Positions 44,334-53,197 of a stretch of 64,000 nt of DNA are shown piece after piece. Every line of letters starts with the position of its first letter. Within the stretch, counting starts at the first letter, position 1. Under the pieces are notes generated by a model, which ran no database searches, had not been told where the DNA came from, and was given only the letters and a program-made list of their open reading frames with translations. The DNA comes from an uncultured Selenomonadales bacterium (GTDB lineage: Bacteria > Bacillota > Negativicutes > DSM-1736 > Dendrosporobacteraceae). The position numbers and the translations under genes were made by a program. The DNA is taken from the NCBI GenBank assembly GCA_946407015.1, contig CAMJML010000007.1, forward strand, positions 1-64,000, in the 5' to 3' direction.

Positions 44334-45833
44334 TTGGATATTGTTGACATGCTGTTAAATGGTTTCTATGTGAGTCTTTCATTATCTAATTTACTGGCCT
44401 GTACTGTGGGGGTACTGCTTGGTACGCTGGTCGGGGTGCTGCCGGGAATTGGTCCGATCGGGACAATTGCGTTGCTGCTGCCACTTAGTTTTAATATGAA
44501 TGCAACCGCCTCCATCATTATGTTTGCCGGCATCTATTACGGAGCTATGTTTGGTGGCTCGACGACATCGATCTTGCTAAATGTTCCGGGGGAAGCGGCT
44601 TCAGTCATTACCTGCATGGATGGCCATGCCATGGCGAAGAAAGGGCGGGGTGGAGCTGCTTTGGCGGTTGCGGCCATTGGTTCCTTTATTGCCGGGACCA
44701 TGGGCTTAATTGGATTAACTTTTTTTGCTCCCATGCTTGCCGATGCAGCATTGATTTTTGGACCTCCCGAGTATTTTTCCATTGCGGTGTTAGGATTAAT
44801 TATTCTGACGCGTTTGACCGGAACTTCTATGTTAAAATCCTCGCTGATGGCTGTGGTTGGGATTATGCTTGGCACAATTGGCCTTGACAGTCTGACTGGT
44901 ATTAGCCGGTTTTCATTTGGCATTGATGCCTTGCAGCGGGGAATTGAGTTTTCAGTTATCGCAATGGGGCTATTTGGAGTTAGCGAGTTGCTAGAAACAA
45001 TGATTCAGCCTACTATCAAACAACGACTGCAGAAAGTCCGATTCCGTGAATTATACCCGAATCAGGAAGAATGGCGGCGCTCGATAGCGCCAATTTTCCG
45101 CGGCGGCATGATCGGCTTTTTGGCGGGGCTGCTGCCGGGACCTGCGGGGATCATATCAACGTTTGCTTCTTACGCGGTGGAAAAAAAACGCAGTAAGAAT
45201 CCTCAAGAATTTGGAAACGGGGCAATTGAGGGAGTAGCCGGCCCCGAGTCAGCCAATAATGCCGCTGCCTCAGCTACGATGATTCCCTTGCTTTCATTAG
45301 GGCTTCCTTTTTCGGCCGGCTCAGCCATTTTACTGAGTGGTTTTATGATTCATGGGATTGTTCCCGGGCCGACCTTGATTAACCAGCATGCTGATCTGTT
45401 TTGGGGACTTATTGCCAGTATGTATATTGGAAATGTACTGTTATTGATCATTAATTTACCTCTCGTAGGGATTTTTGCTTCCTTGCTGAAAACGCCGCTT
45501 AATATTCTTATGCCGATTGTTTTAGTAGTCACGATAACAGGGGCTTATTCCATTAATAACAGTTTTTTTGATTTAGCTTTATTGATAGGGTTCGGCATCT
45601 TAGGTTTTTTTATGAAACGAACCGGTTATGATCCGGCGCCCTTAATCATCGGGCTCATTTTGGGACCCACCTTGGAAACAGGCTTGACTCAAAGCCTGAT
45701 TATTGGTAATGGTAATGTTTGGTCATTTTTCACCCGGCCTATTTCAGGAATTATTCTGGGGATTGGTCTGTTTATCATTATTTATAACTTGTCAGGTTGG
45801 GGGGGCAGTTGGCGAAAAGATAGCGGTTATTAA
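44334..45833 (+). CDS. tctA: Tripartite tricarboxylate transporter large permease
   Basis: A 499-residue permease with about 11-12 membrane segments. TctA signatures are LGTLVGVLPGIGPIGTIALLLP near the N-terminus, YGAMFGGSTTSILLNVPGEAAS, GLLPGPAGIISTFASYA and GPESANNAAASATMIPLLSLG. It imports citrate or other carboxylates with a TctC binding protein; the substrate is unknown. The start is TTG 44334 behind GGGGGGAG. Confidence 0.93.
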   Translation: MDIVDMLLNGFYVSLSLSNLLACTVGVLLGTLVGVLPGIGPIGTIALLLPLSFNMNATASIIMFAGIYYGAMFGGSTTSILLNVPGEAASVITCMDGHAMAKKGRGGAALAVAAIGSFIAGTMGLIGLTFFAPMLADAALIFGPPEYFSIAVLGLIILTRLTGTSMLKSSLMAVVGIMLGTIGLDSLTGISRFSFGIDALQRGIEFSVIAMGLFGVSELLETMIQPTIKQRLQKVRFRELYPNQEEWRRSIAPIFRGGMIGFLAGLLPGPAGIISTFASYAVEKKRSKNPQEFGNGAIEGVAGPESANNAAASATMIPLLSLGLPFSAGSAILLSGFMIHGIVPGPTLINQHADLFWGLIASMYIGNVLLLIINLPLVGIFASLLKTPLNILMPIVLVVTITGAYSINNSFFDLALLIGFGILGFFMKRTGYDPAPLIIGLILGPTLETGLTQSLIIGNGNVWSFFTRPISGIILGIGLFIIIYNLSGWGGSWRKDSGY

Positions 45834-45858
45834 ATCATTGATGTAGGAGGCAGATGTT

Positions 45859-46863
45859 ATGAACGTTGGTTTGTTGTTTCTTGTAGGTCTATTATCACTA
45901 GGACTACTAACAGGCGGTTGTTCTTTACAGAGTAATACTGTTGCAAATCAATACCCGACAAAGCCAATTACGTTGATTGTCCCATTTGCTGCTGGCGGCA
46001 GTGTTGATATGATGGCTAGAACAATCGAAAAAGTTGCGCTACGGCATTTGGGACAAGCTATTGTGGTTACCAATATTCCTGGTGGCGCTGCCACGATTGG
46101 CTGGAATGAACTGGCTGGAGCAAAACCAGATGGTTATACCATTGGGGTTATTGGCATGAGTTCATTATTGCAGCCATTATATGGAGAAACCAGATATCAT
46201 TATCCTACTGCTTTAGAACCGTTTGTACAGGTTATATCTATACCGGCGATTGCTGTTGTACGTGCCGATCAGCCATGGAAGGATGCACGCGATCTACTTG
46301 ACTATGCCCAACAGCATCCAGGTGAAATAAAATACGGTCATCCTGGATTAGGTACAGGTAATCATGTGGCGGGAGAAATGGTGGCATTGAGTTCGGGGGC
46401 CCATATGGCTCAAGTTCCTTTTAAGGGAGAAGCTGACGCACTTGCTGCTTTGTTAGGTGGCCATATTCAATTGATGTTTGCGACTCCGCCGTCCATTAAA
46501 GAACATCTTAAAAGCGGGAAAGTTCGAGTTGTTGGGGTTGCTACAGAACAGCGATTGACAGATCCCGTATTTAGCAATGTGCCTACCTTTAAAGAGCAAG
46601 GGGTAGATGTTTTGTTAAGCTTCTGGTATGGCTTTGGAGCTCCTAAGGGTATTCCAGAAGCTGAAAAAAGTAAACTGATTGCAGGGTTGCAAGCCATGGT
46701 CAATGATCCTGAATTTAAAACGAATATGGAAAAATCCGGTATGCCGGTAGAATATTTAGGAGCCCAGGAGTTTCAGCAAAAATGGATTACCGACTCCGGT
46801 CGTCTTGCTAAAATTGTTAAAGATACCGGAATTGCGGAAAGAATTGCGAATCAAAAAAAATGA
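45859..46863 (+). CDS. tctC: TctC-type substrate-binding lipoprotein (copy 1)
   Basis: A 334-residue Bug/TctC binding protein. Lipobox Cys near residue 21 (LTGGC). The mature N-terminus has YPTKPITLIVPFAAGGSVD, the ligand-loop signature of the family, and VVTNIPGGAATIG follows. It captures a carboxylate for TctAB. A close paralogue lies immediately downstream. Confidence 0.92.
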   Translation: MNVGLLFLVGLLSLGLLTGGCSLQSNTVANQYPTKPITLIVPFAAGGSVDMMARTIEKVALRHLGQAIVVTNIPGGAATIGWNELAGAKPDGYTIGVIGMSSLLQPLYGETRYHYPTALEPFVQVISIPAIAVVRADQPWKDARDLLDYAQQHPGEIKYGHPGLGTGNHVAGEMVALSSGAHMAQVPFKGEADALAALLGGHIQLMFATPPSIKEHLKSGKVRVVGVATEQRLTDPVFSNVPTFKEQGVDVLLSFWYGFGAPKGIPEAEKSKLIAGLQAMVNDPEFKTNMEKSGMPVEYLGAQEFQQKWITDSGRLAKIVKDTGIAERIANQKK

Positions 46864-46920
46864 TTGCTGTTTTGTTTGTCCAATAAATGATTGCGATTTA
46901 ATTAAAGGGGGCTTTTGGAT

Positions 46921-47940
46921 ATGATAGTCAGTAAATCAGTCGTTAGATCAGTAGTCTTTTATTTATTCACCACGCTGTTGTTGGTAGGTTGCGGACCACA
47001 AGCAAAAACGGTCACAAACATTGACAAATACCCTACTAAACCAATCACTATGATTGTGCCCTATGCTGCAGGCGGCAGTGCCGACATGATGGCAAGAGCG
47101 ATGGAAAAGGTGGCGCAGAAGCATCTTGGACAGGCATTAGTAGTGACAAATATTCCGGGTGGCGCTTCGACTATTGGTACAAATGAACTTGCAGGTGCCA
47201 AGCCAGATGGGTACACAATTGGCTATGTTTCAATGGGATCATTTTTGCAACCCTTGTATGGACAAACACGCTATCACTACTCCACAGCGCTGGAACCGCT
47301 TGTGCAAGTAATGTCAACGCCTTCTGTGGCAGTTGTGTTAGCAGGCCAACCCTGGAATAATGTTGATGATCTGGTGCAATATGCGAAACAACATCCCGGT
47401 GAGATTAAGTTTGGCCATTCGGGATTAGGATCAGGGAATCATGTTGTAGGCGAGATGCTGGCGAAAGAAGCCGGTATCGACATTGCGCAAGTACCTTTCC
47501 GTGGGGAGTCAGAGGCATTGACTGCGCTGCTGGGTGGTCATGTTCAAATGATGTTTACAAATCCGCCGACTATAAAAGAATATATTAAAAGCGGCAAGGT
47601 CAAGGTATTGGCTGTGGCATCCGACCAGCGCATGACCGATCCGGAGTTTTCCTCAATACCGACATTTAAAGAATCCGGACTAGCGGTTGTTTATCATGCA
47701 TGGCATGCATTGGGAGCACCCAAAGGGCTTGCACCAGAGGTGCGAGCTGAATTGATCAAGGATTTATCAAGCATGATTCTAGATCCTGAATTTAAAAAGA
47801 ATATGGAAGATTTAGGAATGACAGTAGAATACTTGGGCCCGCAAGAATTTGAAAAAAAATGGGTTGAAGATAATGCCCGTCTAACCAAGATTATTAAGGA
47901 AACAGGGATTGCTGAAAAAATTGCAGCGCAAAAAAAATGA
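46921..47940 (+). CDS. TctC-type substrate-binding lipoprotein (copy 2)
   Basis: A 339-residue paralogue of the preceding protein, alignable along its whole length without large gaps. Lipobox LLVGC (Cys 24), YPTKPITMIVPYAAGGSAD and VVTNIPGGASTIG. Differences between the two lie throughout, so the duplication is not recent; they may bind different carboxylates for one TctAB. AAAGGGGG lies 9 bases before ATG 46921, preferred over TTG 46915. Confidence 0.9.
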   Translation: MIVSKSVVRSVVFYLFTTLLLVGCGPQAKTVTNIDKYPTKPITMIVPYAAGGSADMMARAMEKVAQKHLGQALVVTNIPGGASTIGTNELAGAKPDGYTIGYVSMGSFLQPLYGQTRYHYSTALEPLVQVMSTPSVAVVLAGQPWNNVDDLVQYAKQHPGEIKFGHSGLGSGNHVVGEMLAKEAGIDIAQVPFRGESEALTALLGGHVQMMFTNPPTIKEYIKSGKVKVLAVASDQRMTDPEFSSIPTFKESGLAVVYHAWHALGAPKGLAPEVRAELIKDLSSMILDPEFKKNMEDLGMTVEYLGPQEFEKKWVEDNARLTKIIKETGIAEKIAAQKK

Positions 47941-47961
47941 GGTTGGAAAGGATTAAATGCT

Positions 47962-48783
47962 ATGGCAGTCAATCTCCATTTGGATACAAGAGAGTTAGCG
48001 AACCAATACGATATTTATAGTAATTCACAGTTTAGAGATGGTTGTATTTTGCTAGATAAACTGGCATTGCGAAAAGGTTATTCGGTTTTGGATATCGGTT
48101 GCGGAACCGGCAGTTTAGTTGATAAAGTATTGGAATATATTGGCGATACTGGCCGATATATTGGAATTGATCCTTTATCAGAACGTATAGCCATTGCTAA
48201 TGCAAAAAATACTCATTCCAATGCCGATTTTAAAAATGGGGTAGCGGAGCAACTTGATTTTGTTCCTAGCGCTAGTATTGATGTTGTGTATCTTAATTGG
48301 GTATTTCACTGGATCGCTGACAAGAACAGTGTCTTACAAGAATTAGAGCGTATTTTAAAGCCAGGAGGAAAAATCGGGATTACCGTACCGTGCAAAGAAC
48401 TTCATGGGATCATCGGTTTGACCAGTATTGCCGATAGAGTGCTGAAACGGGAGCCGTATCACCAATTTGTCCGCACCGAAAGCAGCACGCAAAAACAATA
48501 TAATCTGACCATGACTGAATGGACGTTTTTATTTATCGAGCAAGCATTAAAAATTGAAGAAATTCACTTGCAGGTTGGACAAAGAACCTTTCAGAGAAGC
48601 CATGAAATTACTGAATTTATGGCAGCTAGTTTTTTCGGAAATTATCTTAATCATGTACCCGAATCTATGCGCAAGCAGGCAATCTGTGACATAGAAGCGG
48701 AGTATGAGAAGTATCGTACAGATTTTGGCCTGCAATTTGACTACTATCTCTTGTATGCTGTACTAAGCAAATCAGTAAGCTGA
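47962..48783 (+). CDS. Class I SAM-dependent methyltransferase
   Basis: A 273-residue Rossmann methyltransferase. Motif I VLDIGCGTGSLVDKV near residue 45 and the acidic loop YIGIDPLSERI bind SAM; VVYLNWVFHWI and LKPGGKIGITVP follow. The layout is like Tam (trans-aconitate methyltransferase) and UbiE-like enzymes. The Tam resemblance would fit a tricarboxylate locus, but the substrate is not proven. It lies 21 bases after the second TctC and ends the operon. Confidence 0.85.
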   Translation: MAVNLHLDTRELANQYDIYSNSQFRDGCILLDKLALRKGYSVLDIGCGTGSLVDKVLEYIGDTGRYIGIDPLSERIAIANAKNTHSNADFKNGVAEQLDFVPSASIDVVYLNWVFHWIADKNSVLQELERILKPGGKIGITVPCKELHGIIGLTSIADRVLKREPYHQFVRTESSTQKQYNLTMTEWTFLFIEQALKIEEIHLQVGQRTFQRSHEITEFMAASFFGNYLNHVPESMRKQAICDIEAEYEKYRTDFGLQFDYYLLYAVLSKSVS

Positions 48784-48786
48784 GTC

Positions 48787-48834
48787 CCCAAACTAAAAAG
48801 ACAACTCTATATAGAGTTGTCTTTTTAGTTTGGG
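48787..48834 (+). terminator. 48-bp perfect palindrome, terminator
   Basis: 48787-48810 and 48811-48834 are exact reverse complements with no spacer. The second arm contains GTCTTTTT. It lies 4 bases after the methyltransferase stop. Confidence 0.8.
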
Positions 48835-48906
48835 TTTACAAATAAATACTGTATTGGAGAAGTTGTCCTCCGTAGTTAACAGATTATTTTTGCTGATTTA
48901 TATTTG

Positions 48907-48949
48907 TGTCAGGTAAGTGACAGCTTTGTTGCAGCAGAATTGTTAGAAT
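48907..48949 (+). promoter_or_regulatory. Candidate CooA/FNR-type operator and -10 of the coo operon
   Basis: TGTCA (48907-48911), GGTAAG, TGACA (48918-48922) is a perfect CRP/FNR-superfamily palindrome. A -10-like TAGAAT lies at 48944-48949. If transcription starts about 7 bases later (~48956), the operator centre is at about -41.5, the class II activator position. No good -35 is present, consistent with activator dependence. Confidence 0.6.
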
Positions 48950-49027
48950 AGTTAAAAAGGTAACTGTAGCTTCAATCAACCAATTCTCGCTGGGAATTGG
49001 TACTAGGCTATACAAGGAGGTCTTGCG

Positions 49028-49504
49028 ATGGCAGCTGGTGACAGTCGGTTTATTCATATTGATGAGACGAAATGTCTGGGATGTAGAAGTTGCGAAATGG
49101 CCTGCGGATTAAGTCGTAAAACATTGAACTTATTTACTGCAGTCCTGCAAGGACAGCAAATTGAGCCGCGGATTACGGTTGTGCAATCAAGTTCAGGTCT
49201 GAAAGTCGTTCAATGCCGGCAATGCGAGGATGCTCTTTGTGTTAAACGATGCCCGGCCGGGGCCTTGTATCATCAAAATGGTATCGTGACCCTCGATGAG
49301 GAAAGTTGTATTGGTTGTAGGCTATGTACACGAGTATGCCCTTATGGCGCGATTCGCATGACAACAGCGGCTGTACCGGCAAGTCAGGCCAAACCAGTAA
49401 AATGTGATTTGTGTGTCAACCGGTCCGGACGAATAGATAGCAACGCTTATGCCTGCGTACAGGCTTGTCCGGTCGGCGCTCTTACAGTCGTTAGCAAACA
49501 ATAG
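49028..49504 (+). CDS. cooF: CooF-like 4Fe-4S ferredoxin partner of CO dehydrogenase
   Basis: A 158-residue polyferredoxin with four cluster motifs: CLGCRSCEMACG, CRQCEDALCVKRCP, CIGCRLCTRVCP and CDLCVN...CVQACP. CooF takes electrons from CooS. It lies 32 bases upstream of cooS, with AAGGAGG before its ATG and a CRP-type operator ~115 bases upstream. An inverted repeat CCAATTC/GAATTGG (48980-49000) lies in its leader. Confidence 0.9.
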   Translation: MAAGDSRFIHIDETKCLGCRSCEMACGLSRKTLNLFTAVLQGQQIEPRITVVQSSSGLKVVQCRQCEDALCVKRCPAGALYHQNGIVTLDEESCIGCRLCTRVCPYGAIRMTTAAVPASQAKPVKCDLCVNRSGRIDSNAYACVQACPVGALTVVSKQ

Positions 49505-49536
49505 GCTATTGCAAAGATAAGAAGGAGGGGAGCTCT

Positions 49537-51444
49537 ATGAATCAAAATAAATCATGTGATCCATGTGTCAATGACATGCTGGTGCAAGCCAAACAAAACC
49601 ATATAGAAACGGCATGGGACCGGTATGAGCAGCAATTGCCACAATGCGGATTCGGCCAGTTGGGAGTTTGCTGCCGTGTATGCTGGAAGGGGCCTTGCCG
49701 TGTGAATCCGTTAGGTAACGGGCCTCAGCGGGGGATATGCGGAGCCGATGCTCATACCATTGTGGCCCGTAATCTCATTAGAGGAATTGCCAGCGGCACG
49801 GCTGCCCATTCTGATCACGGACGGCATATGGCTAAAACTCTGTTGGAGATGAGTGAAGGAGAAGCCCCGGATTATGCGGTTAAAGATCAAAAGAAGCTTG
49901 CTGACATTGCCGCGAAGTTGAATATCACTGCTGAAGGGAAGGAGTTAAAAGAACTTCTCCGCGAAATAGCCTTGACAACGCTGGCTGACTTTTCACGTCA
50001 GGATGAGTCTATTCCCTGTACCTGGCTTGAAAAAACCATTCCGGAGTCCCGTCTAAAAAAATTAATTCAGCTGGGAATAGCGCCGCATAATATAGATGCG
50101 GCGGTAGCCGATATTATGGCCCGTACCCATGTCGGTACGGATGCCGATCCAGTGAACCTTTTACTGTCGGGGCTGCGCAGTTCCCTGGCAGACTATACGG
50201 GAATGGCCTTAGCCACAGAGTTATCGGATGCGCTCTTTGGAACACCTGAGCCGGTTGTCACAGCAGCGAATCTGGGTGTTCTCAAGGAAGAGTGTATTAA
50301 TATCGCTGTTGGCGGTCACAATCCGCTGCTGAGTGAATTTATTTGTGATATGGCTTTAGAACTGCATGATGAAGCTGTTCAAGCCGGTGCCGCGGGGGGA
50401 ATCAATGTAGTGGGTGTCTGCTGTACTGGTAACGAAGTGTTGATGCGGCGCGGAATTCCACTGGCGACCAATTATCTTTCGCAGGAATTGCCGATTTTGA
50501 CCGGGGCCCTGGATGCCATGGTCGTTGATGTCCAATGTATTATGCCGTCATTAGGAAAACTTACCGAGTGTTTTCATACCCGCTTAATTACCACCATGAA
50601 TAACTGTAAAATCCCTGGGGCGACTCACGTTGAATTTCACACCCAAACAGCTAAAGAAAGCTCCAGGGAGATTGTTAGACTGGCGATTGAAGCCTATAAG
50701 TGCCGGAATCAGGATAAGGTTAATATTCCTCAACAGAGCAGCACTGTTATTGGCGGTTTCAGTGCCGAAGCCGTAGTGGCTGCTTTAAGCACTCTGGATG
50801 CGGCTGATCCGTTAAAGCCGCTGCTGGATCATATTGTAAACGGGAATATACAGGGCGTCGCTTTATTTGCCGGTTGCAATACGCCTAAAGTTATGCAAGA
50901 TCATGCCTATCTCACCATTGCCAAGGAATTAGCCCAAAAAAATGTCCTGCTTTTAGCTACCGGTTGTGGTGCCGGTGCATTTGCCAAAGCTGGCTTCATG
51001 ACCATGGAAGCCACTGATAAATTTGCCGGAGATTCTTTAAAAGCCGTTCTTAGGGCTATTGGGGAATCAGCCGGGCTTAATGGACCATTACCGCTTGTCC
51101 TTCATATGGGTTCTTGTGTTGATAATACCAGAGCCGTATCGCTCGCTGTAGCGCTGGCCAATAAAATTGGTGTGGATATTGATCAATTGCCTGTAGTCGC
51201 TTCGGCGCCTGAGTGCATGTCGGAAAAAGCTGTGGCTATTGGGACCTGGGCAGTCGCGTTAGGTATTCCGACACATCTTGGTGTTATTCCGCAAGTGATG
51301 GGATCGTCTGCTGTTGTGGATGTCCTGACAGAAAAAGTGAAGGATTTGACCGGTGGGTATTTTATGGTTGAAACCGACCCGGTTCAGGCCGCCCAAAAAT
51401 TATATGAAGCGATTCAAGCTAGAAGGAAGCTTTTAGGGATATAA
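49537..51444 (+). CDS. cooS: Anaerobic carbon monoxide dehydrogenase catalytic subunit
   Basis: Ni-Fe-S enzyme oxidising CO to CO2. The 635-residue length is standard for CooS. The N-terminal cluster region has CDPCVN and CRVCWKGPCRVNP...GICGADAHTIVARN. HSDHGRH, GGHNPLLSEF, GVCCTGNEVL, CIMPSL, FAGCNTPK, GCGAGAFAKAG and MGSCVDNTRA follow and include the C-cluster Cys and His ligands. It lies between cooF and cooC, an arrangement of CODH gene clusters. There is no acetyl-CoA synthase gene in the window. Confidence 0.96.
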   Translation: MNQNKSCDPCVNDMLVQAKQNHIETAWDRYEQQLPQCGFGQLGVCCRVCWKGPCRVNPLGNGPQRGICGADAHTIVARNLIRGIASGTAAHSDHGRHMAKTLLEMSEGEAPDYAVKDQKKLADIAAKLNITAEGKELKELLREIALTTLADFSRQDESIPCTWLEKTIPESRLKKLIQLGIAPHNIDAAVADIMARTHVGTDADPVNLLLSGLRSSLADYTGMALATELSDALFGTPEPVVTAANLGVLKEECINIAVGGHNPLLSEFICDMALELHDEAVQAGAAGGINVVGVCCTGNEVLMRRGIPLATNYLSQELPILTGALDAMVVDVQCIMPSLGKLTECFHTRLITTMNNCKIPGATHVEFHTQTAKESSREIVRLAIEAYKCRNQDKVNIPQQSSTVIGGFSAEAVVAALSTLDAADPLKPLLDHIVNGNIQGVALFAGCNTPKVMQDHAYLTIAKELAQKNVLLLATGCGAGAFAKAGFMTMEATDKFAGDSLKAVLRAIGESAGLNGPLPLVLHMGSCVDNTRAVSLAVALANKIGVDIDQLPVVASAPECMSEKAVAIGTWAVALGIPTHLGVIPQVMGSSAVVDVLTEKVKDLTGGYFMVETDPVQAAQKLYEAIQARRKLLGI

Positions 51445-51480
51445 TAAGCTTAATGTGCGTGGAGACTAGGGGGAGTTCTT

Positions 51481-52257
51481 GTGAAGATCGCGATTACTGG
51501 TAAAGGCGGAGTAGGAAAGACCACCTTGGCCGGTACTTTGGCCCGCTTATTTGCCCGGGACGGATATACTGTTTTGGCTGTTGATGCTGATCCTGACGCT
51601 AATCTTGCTGCCGCTATTGGCTTTCCGGAAGATATGATTCAAGCCATCGCTCCGCTGGCGTCCATGAAGGAGTTAGCAGAAGAACGTACTGGTTCGAACG
51701 GAACTTATGGATCTTTATTTGTGCTAAACCCTAGAGTCGATGATTTGCCGGAAGCCTTGTCCGTTCAATGTCATGGTGTAAAATTATTGACAATGGGTAC
51801 AGTCGATAAAGGCGGGAGCGGTTGTGTTTGCGCTGAAAATACGCTGGTGAGACGTTTGATGCAGCACCTGCTTGTCCAGAGAAACGAAGTGGTCATTATG
51901 GATATGGAAGCCGGTGTCGAGCACTTAGGACGGGGAACGGCCGAATTTGTTGATGCGCTCATTGTAGTTGTCGAGCCTGGCAAGCGCAGCATTCAGACGG
52001 CCAAACAGATCAAAGAGCTGGCTCGGGACATTTCTATCCGCAACTTATTTGTGGTGGCCAGTAAAGTCCGTTCTGAACAAGATGTCATCTATATTCAACA
52101 GAATTTAACCGACTTCTGTTTACTGGGAGCCATATCGTTTCAAGTTGCTCTCGTGGAAGCCGACATGATGGGGCGTCCATCGGTTGATATTGGTGGAGAA
52201 TTTTTGAATGAAGTTCAGGCGATTAAAAGCAATTTGCTTGAAGCATTAGCAACTTAA
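51481..52257 (+). CDS. cooC: CODH nickel-insertion ATPase CooC
   Basis: A 258-residue P-loop ATPase of the MinD/CooC family that loads nickel into CooS. The deviant Walker A GKGGVGKTTL, AVDADPDANLAAAIGF, the CxC metal site GSGCVCAEN and MDMEAGVEHLGRG are all present. The start is GTG 51481 behind GGGGGAG. It follows cooS by 36 bases. Confidence 0.94.
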   Translation: MKIAITGKGGVGKTTLAGTLARLFARDGYTVLAVDADPDANLAAAIGFPEDMIQAIAPLASMKELAEERTGSNGTYGSLFVLNPRVDDLPEALSVQCHGVKLLTMGTVDKGGSGCVCAENTLVRRLMQHLLVQRNEVVIMDMEAGVEHLGRGTAEFVDALIVVVEPGKRSIQTAKQIKELARDISIRNLFVVASKVRSEQDVIYIQQNLTDFCLLGAISFQVALVEADMMGRPSVDIGGEFLNEVQAIKSNLLEALAT

Positions 52258-52303
52258 GCGTTAGAATGGATTTAGGGTAGCAAGCTAGAGGGGGAGGCAC
52301 CTC

Positions 52304-52960
52304 ATGTCCAGGATGCATTTGTCAGATACGAATTTATTGGAAATTCTGAATTTGCCAGAGTATGAGCAAGCCTTGAGCTATTTTTCGGAACGCAAAGCCA
52401 AAAAAAAGGAAATCGTTTTTCCAACAGATCAAGGTGAGGATAAGGTGATTGTCGTTAAAAAAGGCCGGATGCGGGTCTATTTGACATTAGCGGATAAAGA
52501 GTTTACTCTTTCGATTCTCGAACCGGGTGATGTCTTTAGTACCCATACCAGAGCCTACACACAATGCATGGAGGATTGCGTGTTTTTAGTAGCCAGTACG
52601 GAGAATTTTCGCAGAATATTGATGCAGTATCCGACATTTGCCTTTAATGTTATTCATGTTCTTGGCGACCTGCTTCATAATTCGATTAGCATCATTAACG
52701 GCCTGGTGTTTAAAGATGTGACAGCCCGTTTGGCTGAGTTGCTGCTCAATACAGCGAACAGGCGGGGGATTGCAACCCAAACCGGACTAAAATTAGAGCT
52801 CGGGATGACTGTTGAGCAGATTGCCATGATGGTAGGTGCCGCCCGGCAGACTGTTTCCGCGGCGCTGGCCGACTTAGCCGAAGCCGGCATAATCAGCAAG
52901 ATCGAGCAAGGAAATGTTACTATACTAAACTTGGAGAAATTGCACAAACTGGTTTTATAG
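52304..52960 (+). CDS. CRP/FNR-family regulator, probable CooA-like CO sensor
   Basis: A 218-residue regulator with a cNMP-type sensor domain, a long dimerisation helix and a C-terminal winged helix (MTVEQIAMMVGAARQTVSAAL). Aligned by eye with Rhodospirillum rubrum CooA, GDVFSTHTRA corresponds to GDMFCMHSG: the heme-ligand His (His77) is retained while Cys75 is Ser. There is no FNR-type N-terminal Cys cluster. Position directly after cooFSC and the TGTCA palindrome upstream support a CO sensor role, but heme binding is inferred. Confidence 0.75.
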   Translation: MSRMHLSDTNLLEILNLPEYEQALSYFSERKAKKKEIVFPTDQGEDKVIVVKKGRMRVYLTLADKEFTLSILEPGDVFSTHTRAYTQCMEDCVFLVASTENFRRILMQYPTFAFNVIHVLGDLLHNSISIINGLVFKDVTARLAELLLNTANRRGIATQTGLKLELGMTVEQIAMMVGAARQTVSAALADLAEAGIISKIEQGNVTILNLEKLHKLVL

Positions 52961-53003
52961 ATTCACAAATCAGAAGTGAGAAACAACACGTTTTCCTCAA
53001 TAG

Positions 53004-53058
53004 GCGTGAAGCTTCCTTTTACAGCATTAAGCTGTAAAAGAAAGCTTCACGCTTTATT
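53004..53058 (+). terminator. Terminator after the CooA-like gene
   Basis: GCGTGAAGCTT (53004-53014) and CTTTTACAGC pair with 53031-53052 around an ATTAA loop with a small internal mismatch, followed by TTTATTTTAT. Confidence 0.85.
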
Positions 53059-53197
53059 TTATGGCAATATCTTTCTGTAAGTTAGAAAAACAAAAGGAAT
53101 TCACAGAAAGACCGGGTCTCTCCTAAGATCGTGCTTAGTATAGGTGAATCATGGCAATAATAGATATAATTGGATTGTACGCAAAGGGGGGGGCTGA

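Noticed and set aside
52304-52960. FNR-type oxygen sensor for the CRP-family protein
   Set aside because: There is no N-terminal Cys cluster, and the conserved His plus coo gene context fit a CooA-like protein better.
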